A DNA stretch of 64,000 nt. It comes from Pyrocephalus nanus. Lineage: Eukaryota > Chordata > Aves > Passeriformes > Tyrannidae. Below, in pieces: positions 10,241 through 22,689 of the stretch; position 1 is the first letter of the stretch; the number at the start of each line of letters is the position of its first letter. The DNA is taken from the NCBI GenBank assembly GCA_038380795.1, contig CM076261.1:36295866-36359865 (forward strand). Reading direction: 5' to 3'. The translations under genes and the position numbers were made by a program. The notes beneath the pieces were generated by a model. That model saw nothing but the letters and a program-made list of their open reading frames with translations. It ran no database searches and was not told the DNA's origin.

Positions 10241-11797
10241 TAGAGAATAAGATTGTTCTTTATACCTGTATTCAGGGGAAAAATACCATGGGAATTGAAA
10301 ATCTACTTTAGTTAAATATGATATTAGCACAAGAATATTCATATGTCCAAATAATCTTCTTTCTGTGTGAAGCTTAATTCTTATTTTGCACCTATCTGTG
10401 GGAACACCTAAATATTTCCTTGTGCTAGAACAACACAAGGCCTATTAGTATCAAAAGTTAAACATTATAGTTTTCCTTATTGTCTTTTTTTCATAAGCAT
10501 TACATTACTTCACAATGTGTGATTAATATGGTTATGAGATCAAAGTTAAAAAAATAAAGGATGGCATATAAAACATATGTAAGAAAATATTTAAAATATC
10601 TTTCTTACAAATTATTTTTACATTAGTAAGTCTGTACAAAACTTCTAAGACAATTTTCTTTCACTGTAAAGTAACATTATTCATGCATTAAACATTGTCA
10701 GTGTCTCACTATAGATGCTGTTTTATTTAAAATAAAGTCACTAAGGAATTTCAATAAAATAAAGATATTCTACATTGACTGTATTGAAAGAATAGTTTCC
10801 AGCTGTCATTTCAAAAATTTATGTTCAACAAAAATGATCAAATAAGAATTTTTTCTTTTTTTTTGCTTTTACAACAAGGTTTCTGAGTCTTTCTACCACT
10901 TTGTAGCACACTTACATCCCGAGAAGGTACTGAAAAAGATAGAAAGGATCTAAGAGAATGTAATTTCCCCTTTGAGACAGGTGTACCCCATCTGTTGCCA
11001 GCAGGCCTGGTGTTGAGTAAACCAATGTGTGATCAAAATAGCCAAAATTCTGATACTGGAATCCTCAGAACATGTGTGTGTCTAACACAGCAGGGGAAAC
11101 TCTTGCTTATCTCAGCATTAGGACAACAGTGGCAGAAGATGAAATCTCTGTGTCATGCTACTTGCTCAGAAAGCTAAATATGGGTCACTGAAAATTGTGA
11201 AGAGAATGCCTATGTACAACCAGGTGCTAAAGGAAGATTAAATGGCTTGCATTTGTGAAGCGCTGTGTTTCAGGTGGTTTGGTTTTGGTAAGCTAGAATT
11301 GGTTGGAGATGTTCAAGTAGCTGGATGAGACTCCTAGAAGTTTAATACCCAGTTTCAAGATTATAAAGGTGCTTCAGTGCTTTACCTTAATATTCTTTTG
11401 TCTATGAAGAAAGAGCTTGGGGAGACACTTACTTAAGCTATAGCTGAGTGCAATAAAGTCACTAAATACCTGCAGTTCCCTTCATTTCTAGTTATGAGAC
11501 TGTCTGCATATTGTACCTTTCATTGTAGATTGAATGGCTCAGTAATCAAAAATCTCAAGTTGTAGAAATTATTACAAAGTCTTTGTTTACCCCTGAGAAC
11601 CTTAATGTAGCTGTTTTCTGAGTTACCATCTTGACCATTCCAATGGGTCATGTCAGCTATTCTGGAAAGGTGAGCTAGATGAAACTTCGCTAGAAAATAG
11701 TGTAACCACATTATTTGGTCTTCTTTGAAATAATCTTGAAGTACTTCCACTGCCTGTTTAGAACTGTGCTTGTGATTGTGTCTGGAATAACACCAGA
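10241..11797. other. Unique AT-rich DNA, no gene recognised
   Basis: Small open frames at 10995-11177 and 11520-11750 show no family resemblance. 10860-11200 is slightly richer in GC but carries no clear splice sites or motifs. Confidence 0.35.
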
Positions 11798-12462
11798 CTC
11801 AAGTACAGATTGGGAGACATGCAGCTGGAGAGAGCCCTGCAGGAAAAGATCTATGGATGCTGGTCGACAGCAGCCCCATGTGAGTCAGCAGCGTGCGCAG
11901 GCAAACTGCGTCCTTTAGTGCAACAAATACAACATCATCAGCCAGTCAAAAGAGGTGATTATCCCGCAATGTTGGTGTGGCCTCCCCTTTACCACCTAAG
12001 AAGGATGTAAAGTCCTTGAACGTGTCAAGAAGAGGACAACAAACCTGGTGAAAGGGCTGGAAGGAATGGCCAGTGATGAGTTGCTTAGGACTCTGGGCTT
12101 CCCTATTTTGGTGAAACGGAGGATGGAGGGAGACCTCTCTGCTCTCTACAGCTTCCTGAGGATGGGAAGTGGAGAGGGAAGTACTGAATTCTACTCCCTG
12201 TTATACACTGACAGGATGCATATGAATAGTTCGAAGCTGCATTAGAGGAGGTCGTAGATATTAGGAAACATTTCCTAATCAAGAACATGGCCAAATAGTG
12301 GAACAGGCTTCTTAGAGAGGTGGTTGATGCCCCATGACTATTAGTGTGTAAGAGGTATTTGGACAACGCCTTTAACCAAATTGCTTTAACTTTTGGTCAG
12401 CTGTGAAGTGGTCAGGTAGTTGGACTAGATGATTGTTGTAGATTCCTTCCAACTGAAATCTC
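11798..12462 (+). mobile_element. Degraded CR1 LINE, ORF2 C-terminal region to 3' UTR (sense)
   Basis: The element can be followed from 'actcaagtacagattggg' and 'gagagccctgcaggaaaagatct' (in part; CR1 motif LERALQEKDLGVLVDS) through 'cagccagtcaaaagaggtgatt'. It continues through 'aacaaacctggtgaaagggctgg' (in part), 'gctctctacagcttcctgagg' (in part) and 'aacaggcttcttagagaggtgg'. It ends in a CR1 3' UTR of the form 'agttggactagatgattgttgtag' (in part) and 'ccttccaactg'. About 100-150 bases around 11980-12000 are deleted relative to the expected order. The frame is broken in several places, so it makes no protein. Confidence 0.8.
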
Positions 12463-15082
12463 CCCTCCCTCCACTCCCTTTTCCTCTCCTCTCCTCTCCA
12501 TGCTGGCCTGCAGCATGGCAGACAGCACCAAATATTACTTTTTAGCGCTGAGTAGCATAGTCCCACATATCAGAGGCAGATGTCTGATATCATTGCTCTA
12601 CTCTGTTTTGTTGAAATGGCTTGAAAGAGGAGTTTCCTTACAATTAGTTGTTCATGGAAAACACAAGACATGAAAGTTACCATCTGAGAGAGAGAGAACA
12701 GAATCGGATTGTGATAGCCTTTTTGTTCCTATTATTGGTTAATGCAGAAAAAATAAATAAACAAACAGATGATTGTCCTACCAAAACTTGACAAGATAGG
12801 TAAAGGAGGCTGACATATTGAGGTATACAGCTGAAAGGCCAACAAAAAAATAATCTCTCTACCTTTTTGCTGTTACTATTGACAGCTTGTACCTCAGTTT
12901 TGATACCCAGCTGTGAGGTTTAGCAAGTGTTAATGTATGGAAGGTGAAGACTTAGACAATGGGTTAATAGATATGTCATCATTGTAACTTCAGGTACATA
13001 ACTTAAGTAGGGGCTGATATATTTTTTTTTTATTTTATTTTTCATAAGATATCTTCTGTGCATGTACAGAAAATCATGTAAGGAGAACACAGTGTAACTG
13101 ACTATTAGGTAACATCCTTGTGTACTGGTGGAACTATATTTCTTGCAGTTGTCTGTTCTACTTGAAATTTCAATCTTGAGCCTTAGATCAAGAAGTGCAT
13201 GTTTGTGTTTTACTTGCATAATGTGTTTTGAAGTATTAGGCAGGGAAACTCAATGGCCTTCTGTCATTATTTCATACCAAATATCACTCAAAATTGATTT
13301 ATACATCCATTAGTAATTAAAAAATACTTTGAATGGAAAAAGTGTCATTTGGAGGGTAAAGTTTGCATTGATATAATTTTTTTTCCAGTTTGCAGATTTT
13401 TTCAAAAAATAATAATCTCTTCACAATGCAAGTTAGAGAATAATTTCTCAATTAAATCAACCCAATACAAAATAATAACAAAAATTTTATGAAACATTAG
13501 GGGGAAGAGGGGTTTCAAAATTTGGTAATTTTTTTCCCCAGTTCTTAATGGGTTATTGCAAAGCAGTCCCTCCAAAAAGAACCTTTAAAAACTTACTTGC
13601 TGTCATCACCACTTCATTTTTCACATATTGTTACACTAATTGCATTATATGCATGAAAAAGAAAGATATTACTTTATTCATTGACATAATTTTATGTCAA
13701 AGTTCCAAAGTTCCATTAAGAAACAATTCTGTCTTCCCTGTCCTCTTTACTTGTCTATCAGAGCACTTCTATTGAAATTACAGCCTTACAGTCTTCCTAT
13801 GTACTTCCTATATTTTACAGTACATACATATTGTTCTGTATTTATTACTGCACCAAAAATAACTGGATAACATGTTGTCTTGCTTTTTTTTCAGCATGGC
13901 TGTCCATGTAAATATTGCATATTATGCAATGGTCCTTAAGTACTGCACATAACACGACTTACTGAACTTGATCCTAAAAGCAGCAAAGTTCAGCTGCTTT
14001 ATCACAGATTGGCTTCCCTTTACTTTTTTTTCCACACCCTTTCCCTTTCTTCATACCAGTACAAAATGATCCTAAACTAGCAGAATGCCCAGCTTGACAG
14101 GATTGAGATAGTGATGTAGTATTAGTTCTTACATTTCTCGTCAGCAGCCAGCATCAGAGTCATGACCAGAAGGTGATAGAGATCAAGAACAGAGAGCAGG
14201 GAACAAACTCTCCTGTGCTATGATGGCAGTCAGCTTCTGTGACACTCCCCTGAGGTGTTCAACACATGGCACAGCTGGAAGTACCCTCAGTCTATTGTAA
14301 ATTACACCAGGTGTCTAAACCAGCATGTGTACCATCCATGATTATCTAGGGAGAGGAGTTAAAGCTCTCTGTGTCTGCTTTTACTGACTCATACCTGGGA
14401 GTTTATGCTAAAATTATTTCCTTTTTAAGTTTACATTGTTGCTGTCAGAATTAATATGCATATGCACATCTGAAAAAAAAACCAGAAATCCTCTAGATGA
14501 GAATAATTTTATATGTTTTAGTTGGAAATACAAAAATACATGTTTTTTTTTTTTAAAAAAAAAGAAGTAAAAAGCACAAGAAACAACTTAAAAACATGAA
14601 AATCTCAACACTGCATCAGTTTGGGACTAGACTGTATCCATGTCGAAGTACTATATTTGAAACAAACCTGTGTTGAATTTCTTTTTCTGAATTAAGTTAA
14701 AGACTTTGTCTATACAAGGTATATAAAAAATTCAGCTTTTGAGTTCTATCAAAATAATGATCAAAATTCTGCCATTGCAATGCAGCACCAGTCATACTGT
14801 TGCCCAGTAACTGAACAGGAGAAGATGTTTGAAAGCTGGTGATGTATGTGAACCACTGCAATATCAGTTCACAAAAGCTGGCAGTACTTCATTTTGGGGA
14901 AACAAATAGTGGGCAAGTTAAAGTTATACCACTGAGCAGCCTACAGAATAAACACAGAAGCTTTCTCAGGGTTTCTATCAGAAAAAGTAAAATTATTAAA
15001 GGACTTAAGTCTAAATTTTACTTTATGTATATACTAAGCTATTAAAGAGCATGAAGACTGTAATCAATGCAATATATGGTCA
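12463..15082. other. Unique AT-rich DNA with short simple repeats
   Basis: A short TCTCC microsatellite lies at 12482-12499, directly after the CR1. A T-run flows into an A-run at about 14544-14568. A 99-codon minus-strand open frame (12920-13219) and others show no resemblance to a known protein. 14100-14400 is slightly GC-richer but unassigned. Confidence 0.35.
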
Positions 15083-15137
15083 TTCATGGCTAGGCTTCAC
15101 AAACGAAGATTTGAGAAGGGCTCTACCCATGCTTGCT
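15083..15137 (+). repeat. 55-bp dispersed unit, copy 1 (unknown family)
   Basis: This segment (ttcatggctaggcttcac...cttgct) matches 50715-50769 at 49 of 55 positions by eye. Both copies keep the same plus-strand frame, which reads S-W-L-G-F-[TA]-N-E-D-L-R-R-A-L. Similarity fades quickly on both sides. It could be a fragment of a multicopy repeat or of an amplified coding sequence; I cannot name either. In both places a long G/T-only tract lies downstream. Confidence 0.7.
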
Positions 15138-15171
15138 ACAAGCGCGCTGAAATATATGGTTTTTGTTGGGA

Positions 15172-15289
15172 TTTTTGTTTGTTGGTTTGGTGTGGGTTTT
15201 TTTGTTTTGTTTTTGTTGGTTTTTTTTGTTTTGGTTTGGTTTGGTTTGGTTTTTTGTTTGTTTGTTTGTTTTGTTTTGTTTTGTTTTTT
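15172..15289 (+). repeat. G/T-only low-complexity tract, TTTGG/GTTT-rich
   Basis: For 118 bases the plus strand contains only G and T, including a (GGTTT)n run near 15230-15250 and (GTTT)n near 15255-15270. The tract produces several overlapping spurious open frames (15051-15323, 15086-15397, 15163-15408 and the minus-strand frames). These are compositional and not genes. Confidence 0.85.
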
Positions 15290-16394
15290 CTTTTTGGGGG
15301 AAGGAAAAAAACACAAACTTTAAAAAAAAAATGGGGGGAAATAAGAAATCTGGGACTGTGCTGTGGAATTTTCTCTTCTCTATTTGGGCTAACCTGATAT
15401 TAAGATAATACTAAACATACCTAAGATTTGCAGACCTCCATTAACCTTTATTGGGATCATGAAAACATGAATGCCCTTAAGAAAACTATTAAGCTAAACA
15501 TGTGAAGAGAGTTAAAGCTGTTTTATATGGCTAACCGATTATTCACAGCCATTATTTTCTTGCCATATATTATAACTTGGTGAAACCCTTAAAATAAATC
15601 ATGCATTATGTTTTAGCAAGAACCTGTCTTCCATCCAAAAATATTTATTTGATAGAAAAAGGCTTAAAAGCTAAATATGAGTCCTTTAGTGTTGCAACAC
15701 TAGGAAGCAGCCACAGGCATATTATTAAGCTGTTATGTTAAGAAAAAATGAGAGTTGATATAAGTGAAAGAGACCACAGCTTTCCCTAGCATATCATGAA
15801 TAGCCAAAGAGAGGGGACAAACAGTGATACTAGCTGAAAGGGTCAGTGCAAGATATATATTTATATCCAGTAGGATTGTCTTTGTCATCTTACAGAACCC
15901 TAGCCCTAGAAAGAACTCAGAACAGACCTTGTTTACCCTTCATTATAGAAAATGCACAGAACTAATGTAACTGTCAACAGGAAAAATACCAGCAGAACTC
16001 ATGAAAACTAGAAGGTCCCTCAGCAAAGCTGCATGAGGAAAGGCACTAGAAAAAGAAAAGTCGAGTAGAGGATTCCAAATATCTTTTCAGTCAAGTAGTT
16101 TCCAATCCTCTGAGGACATTTGAGCCAAGGGTTAATCTTTTCTCCTAATGCAGAATAGTGTGTAAAAGAAGAATGCTCTGCTGATGCATGCCTTCACAGT
16201 TTTTAGCAGAATACTTTGTAAAGTAAAAATATTTCACAACAAGTGCATGGAGGGTCTTAGTTATCTTGTATATCTGGTAGAACTATTATATCCATACCTC
16301 AGTTTAGTTTTTGCAAATAGATTAGTCTTTCATAAATCAAAGACAAGGTGCTGATCCAAACTTGAGTGGTGCTCCTGGAGACAATTCCATTTCT
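15290..16394. other. Unique AT-rich DNA, no gene recognised
   Basis: Begins with a purine-rich patch (15296-15345). The remainder shows no repeat or coding signature that I recognise. Confidence 0.35.
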
Positions 16395-17190
16395 TAGAAT
16401 CACAGAATCACAAAATATGTCAAGTTGGAAGGGACCAACAAGGATCATCGAGTCCAAGTCTTAGCCCTACAGAGGACCATCCACAAGATTTACACCTTGT
16501 GCCTCAGAGTATTGTCCAAATGCTTCTTGAACTCTGTCAGGCTTGGTGCTGTGATCACTTCTATGAGGAATCTGTTCCACTGCCTAAACACCCTCTGGGT
16601 GAAGAACCTTTCTCCTAATATCTAAACTAAACCTCCCCTGACACAACTTCAGACCATTCCCTCAGGTGTTGTCACTGGTCACCACAGAGAAGACATCAGT
16701 GCCTGCCCCTCCTCTTCCCCTCACAAGGAAGTTTTAGACTGAAGTGAGGTCTCCCCTCAGTCTCCTCCAAGCTGAACAGATCAAGTGATCTCAACCACTC
16801 CTCATACAGCTTCCCCTTAAGGCCCTTCACCATCTCCATTGCCCTCCTTTGGACACTTTCTAACGGCCTAATATCTTTCTCATATTGTGGCCCCCAAAAC
16901 TGCACACAATATTCAAGGTGAGGCTGCCTCGGTGCAGAGCAGAGTGGAACAATCCCCTCCCTAGATCAGCTGGTGATGCTTTGCTTGATGTTCCCAGGAC
17001 ATGGCTGGCCCTCGTGGCTGCCAGGGCACTGCTGACTCATATTCAACTTGCCATCAACCAGGACCCCTCAAGTCCCTTTTTTGTGGTACTGCTTTCCAGT
17101 ATCTCGTTCCCTGTCTGTACGAACATCCACGGTTGCCCAAATCTAGGTGCAGAATCCAGCACTTTCCCTTGTTGGAAATTTCATTACCGA
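16395..17190 (-). mobile_element. CR1 LINE (CR1-Y-like), 3' 0.8 kb, antisense
   Basis: The left edge is the reverse complement of a CR1 3' terminus (agaatcacagaatcac, then 'aagttggaagggacc'). Proceeding right, the copy follows CR1-Y in reverse: 'ctctatgaggaatctgttccac' (in part), 'aacctttctcctaatatc', 'ttccctcaggtgttgtcactgg' (in part), 'tgaggtctcccctcagtctcc' (in part), 'ttgccctcctttggacac', 'aggtgaggctgcctcggtgcag' (in part), 'ctgctgactcatattcaact'. A minus-strand frame at 16696-16905 retains the ORF2 C-terminal motifs Q-F-W-G-P-Q-Y-x-K-D-I and V-Q-R-R-A, but it runs out of frame before the normal end. It is 5'-truncated at about 17190 and non-coding today. Confidence 0.9.
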
Positions 17191-17565
17191 ATGTATTTTT
17201 TTGTCATGGAAATGATCTTATTTCCTTGCTAAGCTACTAGAAATATAAACTGAAGAGAAATTATGTTCCTGTTCAAAAGTTGGATATGTTTACTAATTAG
17301 CTGAAGCTAATAATTAAAACTGAACTTTTTTGAAAAGTGAAGATTTTAGACTGTCAAATAGATAATAAAAGCTGTTTTATAAATGTCTTTTGAAGTGTTA
17401 TTTGTAAACACAGTCACCCTGTATAGCCCTTATGTGATTTTGACAGCACTGTTGGGTACCCCTTTTGCTTATAAAGAGGATAGTTTTAAATAACTGAGCA
17501 CTGCAAGCTTTGGAATATGTAGTTGATTTCCACGAGCAAGCAATTACATGATTAGCCATGCTTTC
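17191..17565. other. Unique AT-rich DNA between CR1-Y and LTR copy B
   Basis: Nothing recognised. A minus-strand open frame (17398-17721) spans the junction into the LTR and has no known motif. Confidence 0.35.
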
Positions 17566-18217
17566 TGTGGAGGGTTGCTCTGGACTGGCTGCCTCATGCC
17601 ACCCAGCTCCTATCTCACTCCACCTCCTCAACTGGCCAGGGAAGAAAATGATGTAAAAAAGCTCAGGGGTCAAGATAGTCACCAGCATGGGCAAAACAGA
17701 TTCAACTCGGGGAAAATGCATTTATCAATTAAAAGGGAGCAGCATGGTGAGAAGGAAAGGCAAATATGAAAATGTCCTCCTGCCATTCACCCCTTCCCTC
17801 ATTTCAGGCTCAGCTTTACTCCTTCTCTCCTGATTACTTCACCTCCTTACCCCACCTATGCAGAGAGATGGGGAACCAAGGCTTCAGCCAGTCCAGAACA
17901 GCCCCTCTCTGCTGCTCCTTCCTCATCACCCTTTGAACTTCTCCAGCCTGGAACATTCCTAGAGACCTGCCCTATCAGGATCTCTCCAGGGCCAGGGCCA
18001 CAGGGCCATTCCTGCCAGGGTCCCTCCTCTCCTCCTGCCCTCCTCCCGCTCTGCCCTCGGGGCTCACAGGGCTGTTTCTCACCCGGTTCCCCTCCCTCAG
18101 CCCTGGCTGAGGGCAGCTTTTTGCCCTCCCTTGCCCAGGCTTTGCCCGGGGCTCTCGCCCGTCCTCCCGCCCGTGGCTGAGGGGCTCAGCCATGCCCTGC
18201 ACTGGGGCCGCTGGAGC
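17566..18217 (-). mobile_element. GC-rich avian ERV-L-type LTR, antisense, copy B
   Basis: The left edge, TGTGGAGGG followed by 'ccacctcctcaactggccag', matches the reverse complement of the 3' end of the ERV-L-type LTR. This is followed by 'gtcaccagcatgggcaaaac', 'aaggaaaggcaaatatgaaaa' and 'tccagcctggaacattcc'. The GC-rich core (about 18035-18216) matches copy A (about 4028-4216) with roughly seven differences, including one small indel. Copy B breaks off at 'gctggagccg', about 110 bases short of copy A's outer edge, so its 5' LTR end is missing. It has an extra segment near 17780-17935 that copy A lacks. Together these mark two independent insertions of one subfamily. Confidence 0.7.
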
Positions 18218-21200
18218 CGACTGCATCTCTTACATAGTGTTAGAAGAAGTGGGAATTTTAGAATGATGTCAGTTCTTTCATTGTTATGGAAGAGAGTGTC
18301 TACTTTGTATCTGGCAGTTTGCAAAGGCATAGAAGTTCCCACTTTTTTTACAGTTGTGCAACTATTAAGAGGAAAAGGATGAAAAGGTGAGGAAAATAAT
18401 ACCTGTAAGGTACTTGGATGTTTGTGATGTTTGTTATTTGAATGTTAATCCCTTGTTTGCATTTTTTTTTTTAATAAATAAACTTGGTTTTAACGTGTGC
18501 CTTTGATATCAATACAATATAAGAATTCTCAGTATACCCACTCCTCTTACAGGTGTTTGTGTTAACGACTTAATAACTAAAGTTGCATCACCTTTTCAGA
18601 CAGATAATCTGTATTCACTTGAGCAGCTCCATTGCAATCGTTATTGACCTTTTTGTGCCACTGTTTGGCTTACCAAACAGCAGTTCAAATTTTTTGGGTG
18701 TGATTCTCAAGTTTAATTTAAATTTTGGACCCCAAAACTGTTTTCATGTTTTGATGTTTTTCATGCAGAAGTACTCTGCAGGATTGGTGCTCAGGTCTTC
18801 TAGCGCTCATTAGAATTATGCGGACTTTTGGTAAAGAAACATATTCTTTAATTTTAAATAATAGCCTTTGAAAAAAAATGACATAGGAAACAATAAAAGA
18901 AAAAAAAAACAGATTTTGATTATATTGATCTATATTTTATATAGATATAAAATTAGATAGATATAAATATATTAATACATTTTGGTGATCAACATATTAC
19001 TAATACAACAAGAGCATGTTAATGTCACAATTTCTTAACATAATTATGATTAACAAAAACAGGATAATGAAGAATATTTACTGCAAACTAATTAGAAAGA
19101 AAATGAATAAGCTGGGAATTTGGGAGACATTACAATTAGCAGAAGAAAAACAGAAATCACTGTGTTGAAAAATAAAACTGTGATCCCGCTGTCATCTTTG
19201 TCCTTTCCCCACACTTTATATCTGTTTTATAATGACTATAGAATGAAAAAAATATTTCCAGGGGGTTTGCTTTTTCTACCAACTGATCAAACTTTATTTA
19301 CTTTTCTTGGGAATCAGATAAGTCAGTCTTCATCATCACCCTGGATATTTTTAGGAAAGATAAATTCATGACAAGCATTGATTCAATGGTTTCTTAGGAA
19401 CCTCTTAGGTTCCAGAATTCATCCATTGACTGACTATCTAAGCTATAGATTGCTTCAGAACCAAAGATCCTATCCTTGAAATGTGTTTGATATCCTTTTT
19501 AACAAGTTTCTATCACCTAGTCCCTTCACATACTTTGGCAATTGGTTCTATAAATCCTGTGCACATGAAAAGAAAAAATATTTTTAACTCGTTTCAGATT
19601 TTTTAACTTTTGCCTTCTATTGGTGTATTTTTTTTTACAACATAAAAATTAAATTATCACTTCCTTTTTGTGTTCTCTGCACCACTCCTGATTTAGTGGA
19701 TATTTATGAAATTTTTAGTGGTCTCTACTTTCTTTAAAAATCTCAACCTTTTTTTCTCAAAAGCTAAATAGAGCACAACTCTTCAGTGATTCCCATATAA
19801 GAGCTATTCTTTATATCCAGTGACATATGTGGATTTTTTTTTCAAAGCTTTTTCCCTTTAGTTTCTTTATGTCTCTTATAACTGTAGGATAAACTGTAAT
19901 TAAATCATACAATGGATGTGTTGCTAATGCAGGATATTGACAAACTAAAATAATTTCCTTGCTCCTTACAATGCTTTCAACACTGTGACATGTTTGAAAA
20001 TGTTTTCTTTCTGGTAGATCCATTGTTACTGAAACTTCATTTTATTGTATTAATAACAGTAACAGCTGTGAATTTCACATCTGCTTATAGCTAGCTTATT
20101 TCCTTTGTATCAACAACATTAGAAATCAGTTCTTGTTTGGAATATATATATATCCAAGGCCTGATTGTGTACTACTATTTCTTTAAAATATCTGCACAAC
20201 TGAAAGAGAATAGAGGAGCTACTATTTTGAACTATCGTTTAGAAAAGCAAAATTATTGGGTGTTTAATTTTTAAGAGGAATGGTAACTATCCATTATCTA
20301 TAGGATGGAGATCTAGATGGAGCACTAGACTTACATGCTTAAGTGGAAACAACTCTGTGTCCCCACAATGCTTCAATGGTGTTTTGAAAGACTGAGTATC
20401 AGGAGAGAATATGTCCCTGAAAGGAAGCAGATGACTCTTGAGGAATTAGGTCTTACTGGTGTTGTCTAAAGGTAGACTTAAAAGCTGTAAGCAAGAAACT
20501 TGTTTTTATGTAAGTTGCTTTTGTAAGTAATTCTGGAGTGGTATGAAGATAATAGAATTGACTGTGTTAAAAACATGAAGGTATTGAATACAATCTGAAT
20601 TAAAAGCCAGCAAATGTGCCTTCTTATGGAATAAAAAAGGATAAAACTAGATGAGAAGCTTTTGATATTGTTTGCAGTCAAACCTGTGTATTTTTGTTTT
20701 TTCCTTTGGCTGCATTTCAACACTTAATAGTAATTTAGGAGAGGGAAGATTCAGAAGGTTTTTTTTCCATGAAGTTTTTGTAGATCACTTGTGAAAGTGA
20801 TTGTGACACACAATAAAATTTTCTCAAATGTCTATTTGTTCTGTCTGTTTATAGAACAATTTCTTTCTTACTTTAGCAAGGCAAACAAGTAAAAAGGAAG
20901 GGAAAAAAAAAAAAAAGATTTGGCTAGCTTGTTCTTTGACTAGCTTCCATTTTCTTCATTGCTGAAAAACTGGACTTTTCATGTAAATGAAAGCTAAAAT
21001 TCATTATTTTAGCACTAATGTAACCTGCTCAGGACTTGCCTTAAATTTTCCTGTTTTTTTTTTACTTCCTGCTTCTATCTAGCCATCCAATTTCCAATTG
21101 TAAAAGTTAATACAAAAGTAAATGTTATAAATGGAATGCTATGCATGATTTGCTATAGTCATAAAAAAGAAAGTCCTTTTAAATTGATAAAAGTTACTTG

Positions 21201-22620
21201 AGTCCCTGCCGAAATTTTGTGTTTGGATGTGGTTTTCCCTATCACACTGCAGTACCTCAGAGCAACTATATATAAGCAAGGAATATTGTAAAATATTAGA
21301 GAATATTATAATTTTAATTATAATATACAATAAATAATATATTATAATAAATTTCTGATATGATAATATTATTAACTTAAAAATATTTTAAATATAACTT
21401 TTTTTTTTCTTAAAAATCAGACTTAGGCAGCTGACAGTGAGGTACGAGGTTTTTATAGTAGCTAAAAGCCTGACTTTGGCACAGGGAATGCCTTTTTGTA
21501 TTGAACTACTAATTTGTGCTGGCCAGTGCTTCACGGTAAAGTTCAAGAAATCCTGCAAGAGACAATTAAGACATAACATTTCCAGACAAAATTTCCTCCC
21601 AACTCTTGACAGTTAGAGGTCAGTCTGGACTGAAATACAGGAATTTATGTCTTTCTCTTGGGGCCATTACTTTGTACATGGTTAGAGAGCTGAAAATGAG
21701 AGTTAAAATTCATGGGACCTGCTGTGTGGGATCAGTTAGAATTCTTAATTATGTTAGCCCAGATCCACAAAAAGGTCCATAGAATTTAGGTGCTCAAAGC
21801 TAAGTCACATACTATGTTAAACATTTAGGTGCTTTAAGATCACAGTTGCTGCAATTCAAGCTAGTAAATTTCCCTCAGGAATATTTCTTCTGCCCTGATC
21901 TTTGGTGGTTTTTATTATTGGTTTAAGCATCTTGTCATCCTGTATCACAAGCAGAGCTTACAGAAGTTCTGTACAGAATTCTGGACAGAATTTATGTGGC
22001 TCAAATTACTTGACAGATTATCTAAAAAATTACCTCTTCTATGCCTACTCCTACCATTGAAAGTAATAAGTCTGCAGGGACTGCAAGTGTATGATTACTT
22101 CTAAGAGAGGTCTTCTTGGAATCACCATCAAGAAATAAGGAAAAAATTGCTGTTCAACAAACTGTTCCCTACAGAAAAGATAACTCTTGTGTTTGAATAT
22201 GAAAAAATTTGAAATCAGGTGCTTCACTGGCTTGAATGGGTAGTGTTCCATTTTGCCTCAGGAGACCACTGCAGTTTTGGCTTAGATTGGACAAAACTCA
22301 GGCTTTAACAAATGTTTAAAAGTATATTTCTTACAAAAGTCATTTAGCCTCTCATTGGGCCCTTCAGTAGACTCACTGATAGAAAACTGGACACATTTTA
22401 GAGAAAGAGACAGTAACAGTTTGAAATAGTACTACCCTTCTAGATATTACAGTGATCGAACACTGCAAATTCTTAGAGTAGTAAAATAATTCCAGAACAA
22501 GAAATTTTGTTCATTTTTTTCTTTTCATTAAAAGTTTCAAAGAAGTGCAGTAGGTCTTGAACCTGTGACAGAATGGGGGAGAGTGGAGCTTGCTGGAAAA
22601 TTAATGGTAGCTTGTAATAT
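18218..22620. other. Unique AT-rich DNA, no gene recognised
   Basis: More than 4 kb without an interspersed repeat that I can identify. AT-rich palindromic patches occur at 18925-18985 and 21285-21405. No open frame exceeds 83 codons and none resembles a known protein. Confidence 0.4.
21285..21405. repeat. AT-rich low-complexity region
   Basis: About 120 bases of almost pure A and T with many short palindromes (for example attataattttaattataat). Such sequence unwinds easily, but no function can be claimed from composition alone. Confidence 0.75.
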
Positions 22621-22689
22621 AGCCTTATCCCAATGTTGCTGAATTTTGATAAGTCTCTAAATATGGACAGAGTCAGGTTTAGAAAGGAC

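Noticed and set aside
15051..15408. Several overlapping open frames with hydrophobic, membrane-like peptides (F, V, L, W, G)
   Set aside because: They are produced by the G/T-only tract, which encodes only F, L, V, G, C and W in any frame. Only the 55-bp unit before it is of interest.
16696..16905. Minus-strand frame with clear CR1 ORF2 motifs
   Set aside because: Rejected as a gene: it is a short surviving piece of the CR1-Y ORF2, shifted out of frame before the normal end and lacking the reverse-transcriptase core.
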